Shown here: piece after piece, positions 48,350 through 57,817 of the stretch
Numbering within the stretch: position 1 is the first letter of the stretch
Layout of the letters: every line of letters begins with the position of its first letter
Source: Muribaculaceae bacterium
Lineage (GTDB): Bacteria; Bacteroidota; Bacteroidia; Bacteroidales; Muribaculaceae
DNA length: 64,000 nucleotides
Direction of reading: 5' to 3'
Assembly (NCBI GenBank): GCA_029061255.1
Contig: JAIDSL010000099.1
Span: 18,932 to 82,931 of the forward strand
Notes under the pieces: generated by a model
Seen by the model: only the letters and a program-made list of their open reading frames with translations
The model's database searches: none
Told to the model about the DNA's origin: nothing
Made by a program: the position numbers and the translations under genes

Positions 48350-49732
48350 TTAATTGTCGGCGGAGGCATTGATGGCGCTGAGGTCATCCCCAAGGTGCTG
48401 GGCCTCTACATTGTCGCGGTCTGATTTTCCTTCCTTCTGGCGAGTTGCATGGCGTGATACAGATAGCATTATGCCAATGGCTGCGCTCATAACGAGTACT
48501 GATGTCCCACCTTTGGATATCAGTGGTAATGGTTGTCCCGATACAGGGAAAAGACCTGTGACGATAGCCATATGCACAAGTGCCTGGAATACTATAAGGA
48601 TAGCACATCCAAGTATGAGGAATGCAGGAAGCGCTCTGCTTAGATTGTAGGCCACATAACCCGCTCGGGCGAGTAGCAGAAGATATAGCACCATAAGGAA
48701 GATTCCTCCTATCAGTCCGCTTTCCTCAATGACTATACTATAGATATAATCGGAGAAAGCAAGCGGAAGGCGTACGCTTTCGCGTGAGTTGCCGAAGCCT
48801 TTGCCTACGACTCCGCCACGTGCCTGGGCAAGCTTTGCCATTATGACTTGGCGATTCTCATCGGTCAACTCATCTTCGGGATGAACACCCTTAAGGAATC
48901 TGACCACGCGGTTTACTTGAGTCTGTGATCCAAGTCCATGTTCTCCTCCTGATGGGGAGCTCACCTGCTCCGTTTGTCCTACTTTGTCGAATTCCGACGA
49001 CCTGTTGATTACTTTCGTACACACATAGAACATTCCGAACAGGACTCCATATATTCCGATTACGATGACTATCTTTCTCAACGGTATGCCGCAGATCAAA
49101 AACATAGATACACTCACTACCATTACCAGGAGCGTATTGGTCAGGCCATTTAGTGCCAACAGACCACCAAATGCAGCTACGACGATAGCAGAATATACAA
49201 TTCCGGATGTCTTCACGTCGTGGCGCTTTTGGCTTTTTGCAAGGATGGCGGCAAGCCATATGATTACTGTAAGTTTCACTATCTCAGGCGGCTGCACTGT
49301 GAAGGGCCCGAGCATAAAAGCACGTTGCGCTCCGTTGATTTCCACACCCATAAAAGTTGAGTAGGCAAGCGCAAGCCACGATAAGACACCGATTACTCCT
49401 GCAAAACGCGTGATGTAGCCGTAGTGAGTGCGTTGAATTAGATATAACAGCACAAAGCCAATGCCGAGAAACATTCCATGGCGTATGAGTGGGGCATAGA
49501 CATTTGTGCTCACTACTTCAGCAGCTGAGGCGCTATAAAGTTCTATGATGGAGATCACCACCAGCAATATATAGATGCCCCAGATATATGGGTCACTTTT
49601 CAGAGTGGTGACTACTGCTTCGCTCTTTTTCCGGGATACCTTTTTCCCCTTTCCTGAGACCCGTTCTGATTCTACGGGCACTCCTCCTATCGATTCGCGG
49701 ATGTAGAGTCCGCTTTGGTCGTTTTGTCCCAT
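48350..49732 (-). CDS. ftsW: FtsW (SEDS glycan polymerase)
   Basis: SEDS fold; NGAQRAFMLGPFTVQPPEIVKLTVI; GLFPVSGQPLPLISKGGTSVLVMSAAIGIMLSVS. Confidence 0.95.
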   Translation of the reverse strand: MGQNDQSGLYIRESIGGVPVESERVSGKGKKVSRKKSEAVVTTLKSDPYIWGIYILLVVISIIELYSASAAEVVSTNVYAPLIRHGMFLGIGFVLLYLIQRTHYGYITRFAGVIGVLSWLALAYSTFMGVEINGAQRAFMLGPFTVQPPEIVKLTVIIWLAAILAKSQKRHDVKTSGIVYSAIVVAAFGGLLALNGLTNTLLVMVVSVSMFLICGIPLRKIVIVIGIYGVLFGMFYVCTKVINRSSEFDKVGQTEQVSSPSGGEHGLGSQTQVNRVVRFLKGVHPEDELTDENRQVIMAKLAQARGGVVGKGFGNSRESVRLPLAFSDYIYSIVIEESGLIGGIFLMVLYLLLLARAGYVAYNLSRALPAFLILGCAILIVFQALVHMAIVTGLFPVSGQPLPLISKGGTSVLVMSAAIGIMLSVSRHATRQKEGKSDRDNVEAQHLGDDLSAINASADN

Positions 49733-49787
49733 TGAGATTTATTTATTCTCTATTCGATTACTTGGTTTTTTTGACCGTTCACTCTTA

Positions 49788-51149
49788 TTAAAGTTCATTT
49801 ACAGCATCTTTGAACTTGCGTCCCCTGTCTTCATAACTCTTGAAGAGGTCGAAGCTTGCACAGCAGGGAGATAGAAGCACGGTGTCGCCCTCTTTGGCAA
49901 GTTCTCGGCAAGCAGCCACTGCCTCAGCAAGAGAATGGCAGTCGCGTATTTCCTTCCCTTCGGCTGAGAAGAAGTCGAGGAGTTTAGTATTGTCCTTGCC
50001 CATGCAGACGATAGCCTTTACCTTTTCTCTTACAAGGGGAAGGATTTCGCTATAGTCATTGCCTTTGTCTTTGCCGCCGAGAATGAGCACCACAGGAGTC
50101 CGCATACTGTCGAGGGCATACCATGTGGAGTTTACGTTGGTGGCTTTTGAGTCGTTGATCCAGCGCACTCCGTCAAGTTCGCGCACAAATTCAAGCCTGT
50201 GTTCCACAGCCTCAAAATCTCCCAAGGCTTCCCTGATGGTATCGCTCTTGATTGAAAGCAGACTTGCTGATATGCCTGCAGCCATGGAGTTGTAGAGATT
50301 GTGACGCCCCTGTAGGGAAATCCGATCACGTGGGATGTCCCATGTCTCTCCGGGAATCTCAAAGTGTACGATTCCTTCTTCGTCTTCCCAAGCCACAGAT
50401 TCCGGCTCATATGTGTCGGAAAATGGCATAAGGCTTGCTTCTGTCTGGAGTGCCTTGACCTGAGCGGTGACTATTGGATCGCCAAGCCAGTAGACGAAAT
50501 AGTCGTCAGGCTCTTGGTTGCGGGCAATGCGGAATTTTGCGCGTGTATAGTTCTCCATCTTATGGTCGTAGCGGTCCATATGGTCCGGCGTGATATTGAG
50601 CATCACCGCAATATTCGCTTTGAACTCATACATATTCTCAAGCTGGAAACTCGATAGCTCGATCACATATATATCGTGTGGCTCCTCTGCCACTTGGAGC
50701 GCGAGGCTTTTGCCTACATTTCCGGCAAGCCCGACATTGAGTCCGGCCTTGCACAGTATATGGTAGGTCAGCATGGTGGTAGTGGTTTTGCCGTTGGAGC
50801 CTGTGATGCACACCATCTTGGCGTCCGTAAACCATCCTGCAAATTCTATCTCTGAGAGAATAGGAATGCCTGCTTCCTCCGCTTCTTTCACGAGAGGTGC
50901 AGTCGGTGGAATGCCAGGGCTTTTCACTATATAGTCGGCTGCAAGCACTCTCTTGCGGGAATGTCCGTTCTCTTCGAAAAGTATACCTCTGCGCAGCATT
51001 TGTGCACGGTATTTATCGGGTATAGGTCCGTTGTCGCTGACGAATACCTTCATGCCGATTGCTTCGCCGAGCACGGCTGCCCCGACGCCGCTTTCTCCCG
51101 CGCCGAGCACTATGAGTGTCTTGCCTTCGAAATCTTTCTGATTTTTCAT
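49788..51149 (-). CDS. murD: UDP-N-acetylmuramoylalanine--D-glutamate ligase MurD
   Basis: VLGAGESGVGAAVLG; ITGSNGKTTTTMLTYHIL; LNITPDHMDRYDH; LSPCCASFDLFKSYEDRG. Confidence 0.97.
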   Translation of the reverse strand: MKNQKDFEGKTLIVLGAGESGVGAAVLGEAIGMKVFVSDNGPIPDKYRAQMLRRGILFEENGHSRKRVLAADYIVKSPGIPPTAPLVKEAEEAGIPILSEIEFAGWFTDAKMVCITGSNGKTTTTMLTYHILCKAGLNVGLAGNVGKSLALQVAEEPHDIYVIELSSFQLENMYEFKANIAVMLNITPDHMDRYDHKMENYTRAKFRIARNQEPDDYFVYWLGDPIVTAQVKALQTEASLMPFSDTYEPESVAWEDEEGIVHFEIPGETWDIPRDRISLQGRHNLYNSMAAGISASLLSIKSDTIREALGDFEAVEHRLEFVRELDGVRWINDSKATNVNSTWYALDSMRTPVVLILGGKDKGNDYSEILPLVREKVKAIVCMGKDNTKLLDFFSAEGKEIRDCHSLAEAVAACRELAKEGDTVLLSPCCASFDLFKSYEDRGRKFKDAVNEL

Positions 51150-51194
51150 TATGTCAGTATTAGCTCTTTTTCTTTTTAATATATTATCTTATTT

Positions 51195-51236
51195 CGCATA
51201 ACGTCCAACGTAAAACGTCCAACGTCTATCGTATCT
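51195..51236. repeat. Heptamer repeat of the CGTNNNN family overlapping the mraY 3' end
   Basis: CGCATAA CGTCCAA CGTAAAA CGTCCAA CGTCTAT CGTATCT; mraY stop is at 51226. Confidence 0.85.
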
Positions 51237-52593
51237 TGAGAGTCACAAATGTAAGTGCTGCAAGGAGTATGCCGATGATCCAGAAGCGCACTACGATTTT
51301 TGATTCTGGTATAGGTTGCTTAGGGAAGTTGATCAGGCATTGTATGTTTGGGTCGCCTGCTTTCTGGAAATGATGATGTAGCGGTGTCATCTTGAAGATT
51401 CTCCTCCCCTGCCCGTATTTGCGCTTTGTCATCTTGAAATATGCCACTTGCATCACTACTGACAGGTCTTCAATGAAGAATATAAGGCAGAGGAGTGGAA
51501 TAAGAAGCTCCTTGCGGATAAGGATGGCGAATACTGCGAGTATACCGCCAAGCATCAGCGACCCGGTGTCTCCCATGAATACCTGTGCGGGGAATGCATT
51601 ATACCACAAGAAACCTACCAAAGCCCCGATGAAGGCAGCTGCATACACCACAAGCTCCTCCGACCCCGGGATATACATTATGTCGAGATAGCCTGAATAG
51701 ATCACATTGCCTCCAAGATAAGCCATCACGGCGAGTGCCACTCCGATTATTGCCGACGTGCCTGCGCAGAGTCCGTCAAGGCCGTCGGTGAGGTTTGCCC
51801 CGTTGCTGACGGCTGTCACTGCCACTATCACGACTATCACGAATATAATCCATCCGGCGGTGTGGGCTGCGTTTTCATTAGGAATCCAAGATGTCAGCCA
51901 TTGATAGTTGAAGTTATTGTTCTTTACGAAAGGAATCGTGGTCTCTGGCGTCTTGTAGACCTTCACCGGGTGGACAGTACGTTCCTGATCAGCCGTGTCA
52001 TATGAACTTGATGCCATCACCACTGTCGGTCCATCATGGGTGGAAGAGGTAATTGATGAAGCCATCGTGAGTTCTGTAAATGCTTCCTTTTCAGTGGTAA
52101 GAGGCACACTGCTCATCTTTATTTCAGGCGAAAGCCACATGGTGAGTCCTACAAGCAGGCCAAGTCCTACCTGGCCGATGATTTTGTATTTTCCCTGCAG
52201 GCCATCCTTGTTGTGATATTTGATCTTCCTGTAGTCGTCGAGAAATCCTATGGCTCCGGTCCATAGGGTAGCCACGAGCATTAGAAGCATATAGATATTG
52301 GTAAGATTGCCGACAAGAAGACACGGCAACATGATCGAGATGATGATGATGATACCGCCCATGGTTGGGGTTCCGGTCTTTTTCATCTGCCCCTCGAGCC
52401 CAAGGTTGCGCACTACTTCTCCCACCTGCATTCTCTGCAGGCGGTCGATGATGCGGCGTCCGAACACGAGTGCTATCACCAGTGAGAGCGCGAATGTGAT
52501 TCCGGCACGGAAGGATATGTAGGTCATCAGATGCCGACCCGGGAAGTCAAAGGCACTGGAGCCCTGTAGGTAATCGAAAATGGCGTAAAACAT
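51226..52593 (-). CDS. mraY: Phospho-N-acetylmuramoyl-pentapeptide transferase MraY
   Basis: TPTMGGIIIIISI; NGANLTDGLDGLCAGTSAI; FMGDTGSLMLGGIL; MTPLHHHFQKAG. Confidence 0.97.
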   Translation of the reverse strand: MFYAIFDYLQGSSAFDFPGRHLMTYISFRAGITFALSLVIALVFGRRIIDRLQRMQVGEVVRNLGLEGQMKKTGTPTMGGIIIIISIMLPCLLVGNLTNIYMLLMLVATLWTGAIGFLDDYRKIKYHNKDGLQGKYKIIGQVGLGLLVGLTMWLSPEIKMSSVPLTTEKEAFTELTMASSITSSTHDGPTVVMASSSYDTADQERTVHPVKVYKTPETTIPFVKNNNFNYQWLTSWIPNENAAHTAGWIIFVIVVIVAVTAVSNGANLTDGLDGLCAGTSAIIGVALAVMAYLGGNVIYSGYLDIMYIPGSEELVVYAAAFIGALVGFLWYNAFPAQVFMGDTGSLMLGGILAVFAILIRKELLIPLLCLIFFIEDLSVVMQVAYFKMTKRKYGQGRRIFKMTPLHHHFQKAGDPNIQCLINFPKQPIPESKIVVRFWIIGILLAALTFVTLKIR

Positions 52594-52604
52594 TTCTTCT
52601 TGGC

Positions 52605-52632
52605 TAATTATGCATTATGCACTATTAATTAT
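52605..52632. repeat. Heptamer repeat of the GCATTAT/TAATTAT family between mraY and murE
   Basis: TAATTAT GCATTAT GCACTAT TAATTAT; contains the murE stop at 52629-52631. Confidence 0.9.
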
Positions 52633-54086
52633 GAATTGAAAAAGGTCTCTACTTCCTCCCTGTCGTCAAAATGATGGCGCACTCCTTTTATTTCCTGGTA
52701 GGGCTCGTGGCCTTTTCCTGCTATCAGCACCACTCCCCCTGCCGGGCATGTGGAGAGTGCTGTGCGTATTGCCTCGCGGCGGTCTGTGATGCAGAGCGTG
52801 CGTCGAAGTTCTTCTGCACTCAGCCCGGTCTTCATCATGGCTATGATATCTTCCGGCTCCTCGTCGCGAGGATTGTCGGATGTCAATATGAGCCTGTCTG
52901 AGCGGCAGGCGGCCTCTTGCGCCATCATCGGACGCTTGCCGTGGTCGCGGTTGCCTCCGGCCCCTACTACAGTGCATATATATCCCTCGCCTCCGAGCAC
53001 ATCGCGGATAGTGTCAAGCACATTGACCAGCGCATCAGGTGTGTGTGCATAGTCAACGATTGCTGTCACTCCTTCCGGGCTGCGGAATGTCTGGAAACGT
53101 CCTGCCACGGGCACAAGGCGGCTCATGTTGACAAGGATCTCATCCTTAGGAAGCCCTGAAAGGCAGGAAGCACCGTAGACGGCTGTAAGGTTGTAGGCAT
53201 TGAAGCGTCCGGTAAACTGCACTTCCACTTCTTTTCCATTCAGCGACAGCAGTGTGCCATCGAGCCTGCTCTCAACTACACGTCCGCGGAAGTCGGCGTC
53301 GCTGCGCAGTGAATATGTGTAGGTCTTGGCCTTGGTGTTCTGTATCATATAGCGTCCGGCCTTGTCGTCGATGTTGACAAGTGCAAATGCTGAGGAAGGA
53401 AGCATGTCGAAGAATGCCTTCTTTGCATTCATATAGTTTTCCACCGATCCATGGTAGTCGAGGTGGTCGCGGGTCAGATTGGAGAATATTCCTCCGGCAA
53501 ATTGCAGGCCGGCTATGCGTTTCTGTTGGGCAGCATGGCTTGACACTTCCATAAAAGCATACTCGCATCCTGCTTCCACCATCTCAGCCAGCAGACGGTT
53601 GAGTGTCAGTGGGTCTGGTGTAGTGTGGGTGGTGGGGATAGCGCGTGTGCCGACATAGTTGCATACGGTTGAGATCAATCCTGCTTCAAAACCCTCAAGG
53701 CGAGCCATTTCATATAGGAGTGTCGCAGTCGTTGTCTTGCCGTTGGTGCCGGTGACGCCCACAAGTTTCAGGCTCTGCGATGGATGTCCATACCACGCGG
53801 AAGCAAGCCGGCCGAGAGCGTCTGATGAGTCTTCCACACGAATATAGGTGATACCCGGCTCAAACTGGGCGGGCATGGTCTCACACACGATTGCTCCTAC
53901 GTGGGCGGAAGCCACGACCGGGATATACTTATGTCCGTCGGTGGTGACGCCACGTACAGCCACAAACATTCCTTCTTTCTGTGCCCTGCGCGAATCGCTC
54001 TCGAGTGCCACTATGTTTTTATCTACATCTCCCACTATTTCGAGAGGCTTGATATCATTGAGCAGTGTTGATAGTTTCGTAGTCAT
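52629..54086 (-). CDS. murE: UDP-MurNAc-tripeptide synthetase MurE
   Basis: [44 protein letters not shown]. Confidence 0.97.
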   Translation of the reverse strand: MTTKLSTLLNDIKPLEIVGDVDKNIVALESDSRRAQKEGMFVAVRGVTTDGHKYIPVVASAHVGAIVCETMPAQFEPGITYIRVEDSSDALGRLASAWYGHPSQSLKLVGVTGTNGKTTTATLLYEMARLEGFEAGLISTVCNYVGTRAIPTTHTTPDPLTLNRLLAEMVEAGCEYAFMEVSSHAAQQKRIAGLQFAGGIFSNLTRDHLDYHGSVENYMNAKKAFFDMLPSSAFALVNIDDKAGRYMIQNTKAKTYTYSLRSDADFRGRVVESRLDGTLLSLNGKEVEVQFTGRFNAYNLTAVYGASCLSGLPKDEILVNMSRLVPVAGRFQTFRSPEGVTAIVDYAHTPDALVNVLDTIRDVLGGEGYICTVVGAGGNRDHGKRPMMAQEAACRSDRLILTSDNPRDEEPEDIIAMMKTGLSAEELRRTLCITDRREAIRTALSTCPAGGVVLIAGKGHEPYQEIKGVRHHFDDREEVETFFNS

Positions 54087-54132
54087 ATATAATTTTTTCT
54101 ATTTTATCAGATTTAATCCCATCCCTCCAAAT

Positions 54133-54167
54133 CCTAACCTTACTCTTTACTCCTTACTCTTAACCTA
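54133..54167. repeat. Heptamer repeat of the TTACTCT family between ftsI and murE
   Basis: CCTAACC TTACTCT TTACTCC TTACTCT TAACCTA; last unit contains the ftsI stop. Confidence 0.85.
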
Positions 54168-56306
54168 AATTGCCAGCGTGATCAGTATCTTCTGCCCTCT
54201 GACGGCCTTCGATCCTGCCGGGATAGACTGCTTCATCACCCGTCCGGATCCTTCAACTGCCACGTTAAGACCTCTGCTTTCAAGCATATTGACTGCCGAG
54301 CGTAGGTCGTAGCCGGTCACGTCCGGGACTTTCCCCGATGGATATTCCTTCTTTGGTGTCATCTTTTTTATCGGGTGGCCAAGAGAGCTGGCTATCTTTT
54401 CAGAGTCATTGCCAAAGCTTGCCGCTATTGTAGGCCTTTCGCCCGAAGCGGAAGTCTTGAGTTTGGGCGTTCCGGAAAGCATGCCTCTTGCGTGCATCTT
54501 GAGGGCAATTTGCTTCATCACCTGCCCTGACGTACGGTTGGCACTTAGTCCTGCCATTCCCTGCACGAGTACCATGCAACTGTATTTAGGCACTTCATAG
54601 GGGAAGAATCCCGCGAATGCAAAGCGTCTTTTGGCTGCGTTATACTGTCCTTTCTCCACAGGGAAGGCTGTGCCGGTCTTTCCTACTATCTTTACGCGGT
54701 CGTCACGCACAAGACGTGCGGTGCCATGCTCTCCCCACACTACTTCGTGGATGCATTGCTTCACCTTCTCTGCCGTCTCAGGCGAGCATATCTGGTCGCG
54801 TATATAGCTGATGGGAATTATCGAGTCCCCCTTTTCGGAGCGCAAAGCACGTACGAGGTGTGGTCTCACCAGCTTTCCGTGGTTGGCGATGGCGTTGTAA
54901 AATGCCAATGTATATAAAGGAGGCACCATCGTGTTGTAGCCATAGGCCTGGCGTGCCAGGTCAAGGTGGCGTGAGGTCATTGTGATAGGTTGCCCCTTGC
55001 TGTTGGTCGGTTCCAGACGGCGCACCTGTGGTTTCTGCTCGCCGGCAATTCCCGAGTTGATCCTATCAAAAAATCCTATTGATGCCAACCTGTCATAGTA
55101 TTTCGCCGGATCGTTGGCGTAGCCTCTGAATATGACGCGTGCTATGCCGGTATTGCTCGACATCTCAATCACTTGCTTCATATTCTTCACTGTGGGGGCA
55201 TGCGGGTCGTTGGTGCGCTGGAATGGTGAGCAGTCGATTGTTTGGTTCACACTGCTCACAAGCCCGTCTTCAAATGCTATCATCATGGAGATCGGCTTGA
55301 TCACCGATCCCGGTTCATAAGGTAGCACAGCACGGTTGAGCGCTTCCCCATATGACCCGTCGTCCATTCTCTCTATGCTCGACAGGGCCTTGATTTCTCC
55401 CGTAGCCACCTCCATGAGGATTGCTGTGCCCCATTCGCAGTTGGTATCTGAGCAGATGTCCTGCAGACTTTCCTCCACTATGTCCTGAAGGTCGATGTCT
55501 ATTGTTGTGAGAAGGTCATAGCCCGGTGTAGGGGGAGTGGTGATCCAGTTGCCATATCCCTTTGTCAGCGGCACCTGCTTTGCATATCCCGGCTTGCCGT
55601 AGAGAAGCGAGTCAAGGTCTTTTTCAAGTCCGGAATATCCATGTATCTCTCCCTTATGTTTTGTCTTCTCTGTCACTACTTCATGCACTCTGCCGATGCT
55701 TCGGTTTGCCATCTTTCCATAGGGATAGATACGGCGGGAATGCTCCTCTTTGTATAAAGGGCATCTGAATCCTGCCCCCTTGAAATCGCGTACGAATACG
55801 AGCTTTCGCGCAGAGTCAAATTCCTCCAGTGGTCGGTGGCGGGCTATGGTAAGTGAGCGTGTGCGCTTGTCAGGATCTTTCTCCACTTCCTCCATAAACC
55901 TTACATGCCATGATTTTGCTTTTCTTGTGGCAGCGTCGGCTTTCTCCGGATCAAAACGTGGATAGCGTCTGTCAAGGGTGTCGGCCAGTGAGTCGAGTTT
56001 GGCGATGAGCTTGTCTTTGGGCATCGCCTTGATTTTATTGTGGCGCATATCGATCTTGATGTCGCACACCTTTACATTACATGCCAATATATTGCCGTTG
56101 GCAGCAAGTATGCTGCCTCTTTCCGGAGCTATTGTGTCTATTCTTGATAGCTGCTTCTCCGCGCGTTCGTTCCATGCCGAAGCTTCCACCACTGTGGTGC
56201 GAAACATATTCCATATTATCCCAATCGCCATCAGGAGGAAGAAACTTGTGATCACTCCATAGCGGTTGAAGATGCGTCTTTTATTGCCTTTCTTTGCTGA
56301 TGCCAT
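54165..56306 (-). CDS. ftsI: Penicillin-binding protein / FtsI with C-terminal PASTA domain
   Basis: YEPGSVIKPISMMIAFEDG; EMSSNTGIARV; VGKTGTAFPVEKG; PASTA KVPDVTGYDLRSAVNMLESRGLNV. Confidence 0.95.
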   Translation of the reverse strand: MASAKKGNKRRIFNRYGVITSFFLLMAIGIIWNMFRTTVVEASAWNERAEKQLSRIDTIAPERGSILAANGNILACNVKVCDIKIDMRHNKIKAMPKDKLIAKLDSLADTLDRRYPRFDPEKADAATRKAKSWHVRFMEEVEKDPDKRTRSLTIARHRPLEEFDSARKLVFVRDFKGAGFRCPLYKEEHSRRIYPYGKMANRSIGRVHEVVTEKTKHKGEIHGYSGLEKDLDSLLYGKPGYAKQVPLTKGYGNWITTPPTPGYDLLTTIDIDLQDIVEESLQDICSDTNCEWGTAILMEVATGEIKALSSIERMDDGSYGEALNRAVLPYEPGSVIKPISMMIAFEDGLVSSVNQTIDCSPFQRTNDPHAPTVKNMKQVIEMSSNTGIARVIFRGYANDPAKYYDRLASIGFFDRINSGIAGEQKPQVRRLEPTNSKGQPITMTSRHLDLARQAYGYNTMVPPLYTLAFYNAIANHGKLVRPHLVRALRSEKGDSIIPISYIRDQICSPETAEKVKQCIHEVVWGEHGTARLVRDDRVKIVGKTGTAFPVEKGQYNAAKRRFAFAGFFPYEVPKYSCMVLVQGMAGLSANRTSGQVMKQIALKMHARGMLSGTPKLKTSASGERPTIAASFGNDSEKIASSLGHPIKKMTPKKEYPSGKVPDVTGYDLRSAVNMLESRGLNVAVEGSGRVMKQSIPAGSKAVRGQKILITLAI

Positions 56307-56316
56307 GTCGTGAGAT

Positions 56317-56736
56317 TTATTGGTTTGATGTAGGTTTCAGGCCTTCACATTCTATCACTACCGGAGGCTCTTCCTGATATCGCAGTCCCAGATGCTTCTC
56401 AGTTGTGAGCCTTGTTAGCTCCGTCTCCCTGATGAGGGTCATATACCAGGCTTTCTCATGAAGCTTGTCGCTTTCCGCACGTTGCAGTTCTTTATTGAGC
56501 TGCTTTATCTCAGACATCCTTGTCTTTGTGCGGTAGCGTAGTCCCATCACTCCGATGAGAACTGTTATGATTGCTATTACAAGCCATGCATTGCGCTTGA
56601 AAAACTCAAGCGATATGGCGCGTCCCGACCGCAGGGAGTCGGTGTTATGCTTGACGGTGTTGCTCACCGACGCGCCGAACCCCCTCTTTTTCTTGCTCTT
56701 GCTGTCAGTTCCCTTTTTTGATTTGCTTTTGCCCAT
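56317..56736 (-). CDS. ftsL: FtsL-like cell division protein
   Basis: Lys-rich N-terminus, single TM (AWLVIAIITVLIGVMGLRY), coiled coil; position between rsmH and ftsI. Confidence 0.8.
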   Translation of the reverse strand: MGKSKSKKGTDSKSKKKRGFGASVSNTVKHNTDSLRSGRAISLEFFKRNAWLVIAIITVLIGVMGLRYRTKTRMSEIKQLNKELQRAESDKLHEKAWYMTLIRETELTRLTTEKHLGLRYQEEPPVVIECEGLKPTSNQ

Positions 56737-56776
56737 CCTAATATGTCGTTTTGCGTTGTCCCTTTATTATATTTAG

Positions 56777-57694
56777 TTAAACTTTAATATTTAGTGCCGC
56801 CGCTCTGAGCTTGGCACTGCGGCTGCGAGGATTCCTCTCTATTTCCTCAGCATCTGCCGTGATAGGCGACTTTGTGATTGCCCTCCAGTCGCATATCACT
56901 TTCCCGAAGAAGTCTTTCTCTATTTTCCCTTCGGCATTGCCGGAGCGGAAGAAGTTTTTCACTATCCGGTCTTCCACGGAGTGATAGGTCAGTATCACAG
57001 CCCTTCCCCCTTCCTTCAGCATCTTCGGGGCTTCTGATAGCAGTGTGGTCAGGGCTTCCATCTCCGAGTTGACGGCAATGCGTAGCGCTTGGAACACTTG
57101 GGCCATCTCCTTCTTCTCCCCTTTCGGGTTCAATCCCGGTCTTACAGCCTCAGCAAGTTGGAATGTAGTCTGGAGTTTGCCTTGCTCGCGGGCTGCTATT
57201 ATCGCCTTTGCCGCTTTTGCCGGGTCTTTGAGGTCGGCATAGGTGCGGAAGAGCGAAGTGAGGTCGCGGGTGTCATACTGCTCCAGCAGCTGGGCTGCCG
57301 TCATCGGTGCTTTTTGGTTCATTCTCATGTCGAGCGGTGCGTCGGCGCGGAAAGAAAAGCCGCGTTCTGCATCATCGAAATGATGAAACGATACCCCGAG
57401 GTCAGCAAGAATGCTGTCTACCCTTTCCACTCCATGGTAGCGTAGGAAGTTGCGCATGAAGCGGAAATTGCTTCTCACGAATGTAAACCGTGGGTCATCC
57501 GGGGCATTGGCAATTGCATCTTCGTCCTGGTCGAATCCGAATAGGTGTCCATCTGGTCCGAGCCGTTCAAGAATGGCGCGCGAATGCCCACCGCCTCCGA
57601 AGGTGGCGTCGACATAGATGCCGTCTGGCTTGAGGTCAAGGCATTCGATGGTCTGCGGTAGCAGCGCCGGTATGTGATAAGTTGGCTCTGACAT
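56777..57694 (-). CDS. rsmH: 16S rRNA m4C1402 methyltransferase RsmH (MraW)
   Basis: YVDATFGGGGHSRAILERLGPDGHLFGFDQDEDA; ILADLGVSFHHFDDAERGFSFRADAPLDMRMNQ. Confidence 0.96.
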   Translation of the reverse strand: MSEPTYHIPALLPQTIECLDLKPDGIYVDATFGGGGHSRAILERLGPDGHLFGFDQDEDAIANAPDDPRFTFVRSNFRFMRNFLRYHGVERVDSILADLGVSFHHFDDAERGFSFRADAPLDMRMNQKAPMTAAQLLEQYDTRDLTSLFRTYADLKDPAKAAKAIIAAREQGKLQTTFQLAEAVRPGLNPKGEKKEMAQVFQALRIAVNSEMEALTTLLSEAPKMLKEGGRAVILTYHSVEDRIVKNFFRSGNAEGKIEKDFFGKVICDWRAITKSPITADAEEIERNPRSRSAKLRAAALNIKV

Positions 57695-57817
57695 AGGTGG
57701 TGTGATTGAATTATGCAATTCGGATGTAAAGTTACATAAATTATTTCAAATTTGCGAATGCAAACACCAATAATTTGCGAATTTTAATAAAAAAACTTAT
57801 CTACAAGGCTTTTCCGT

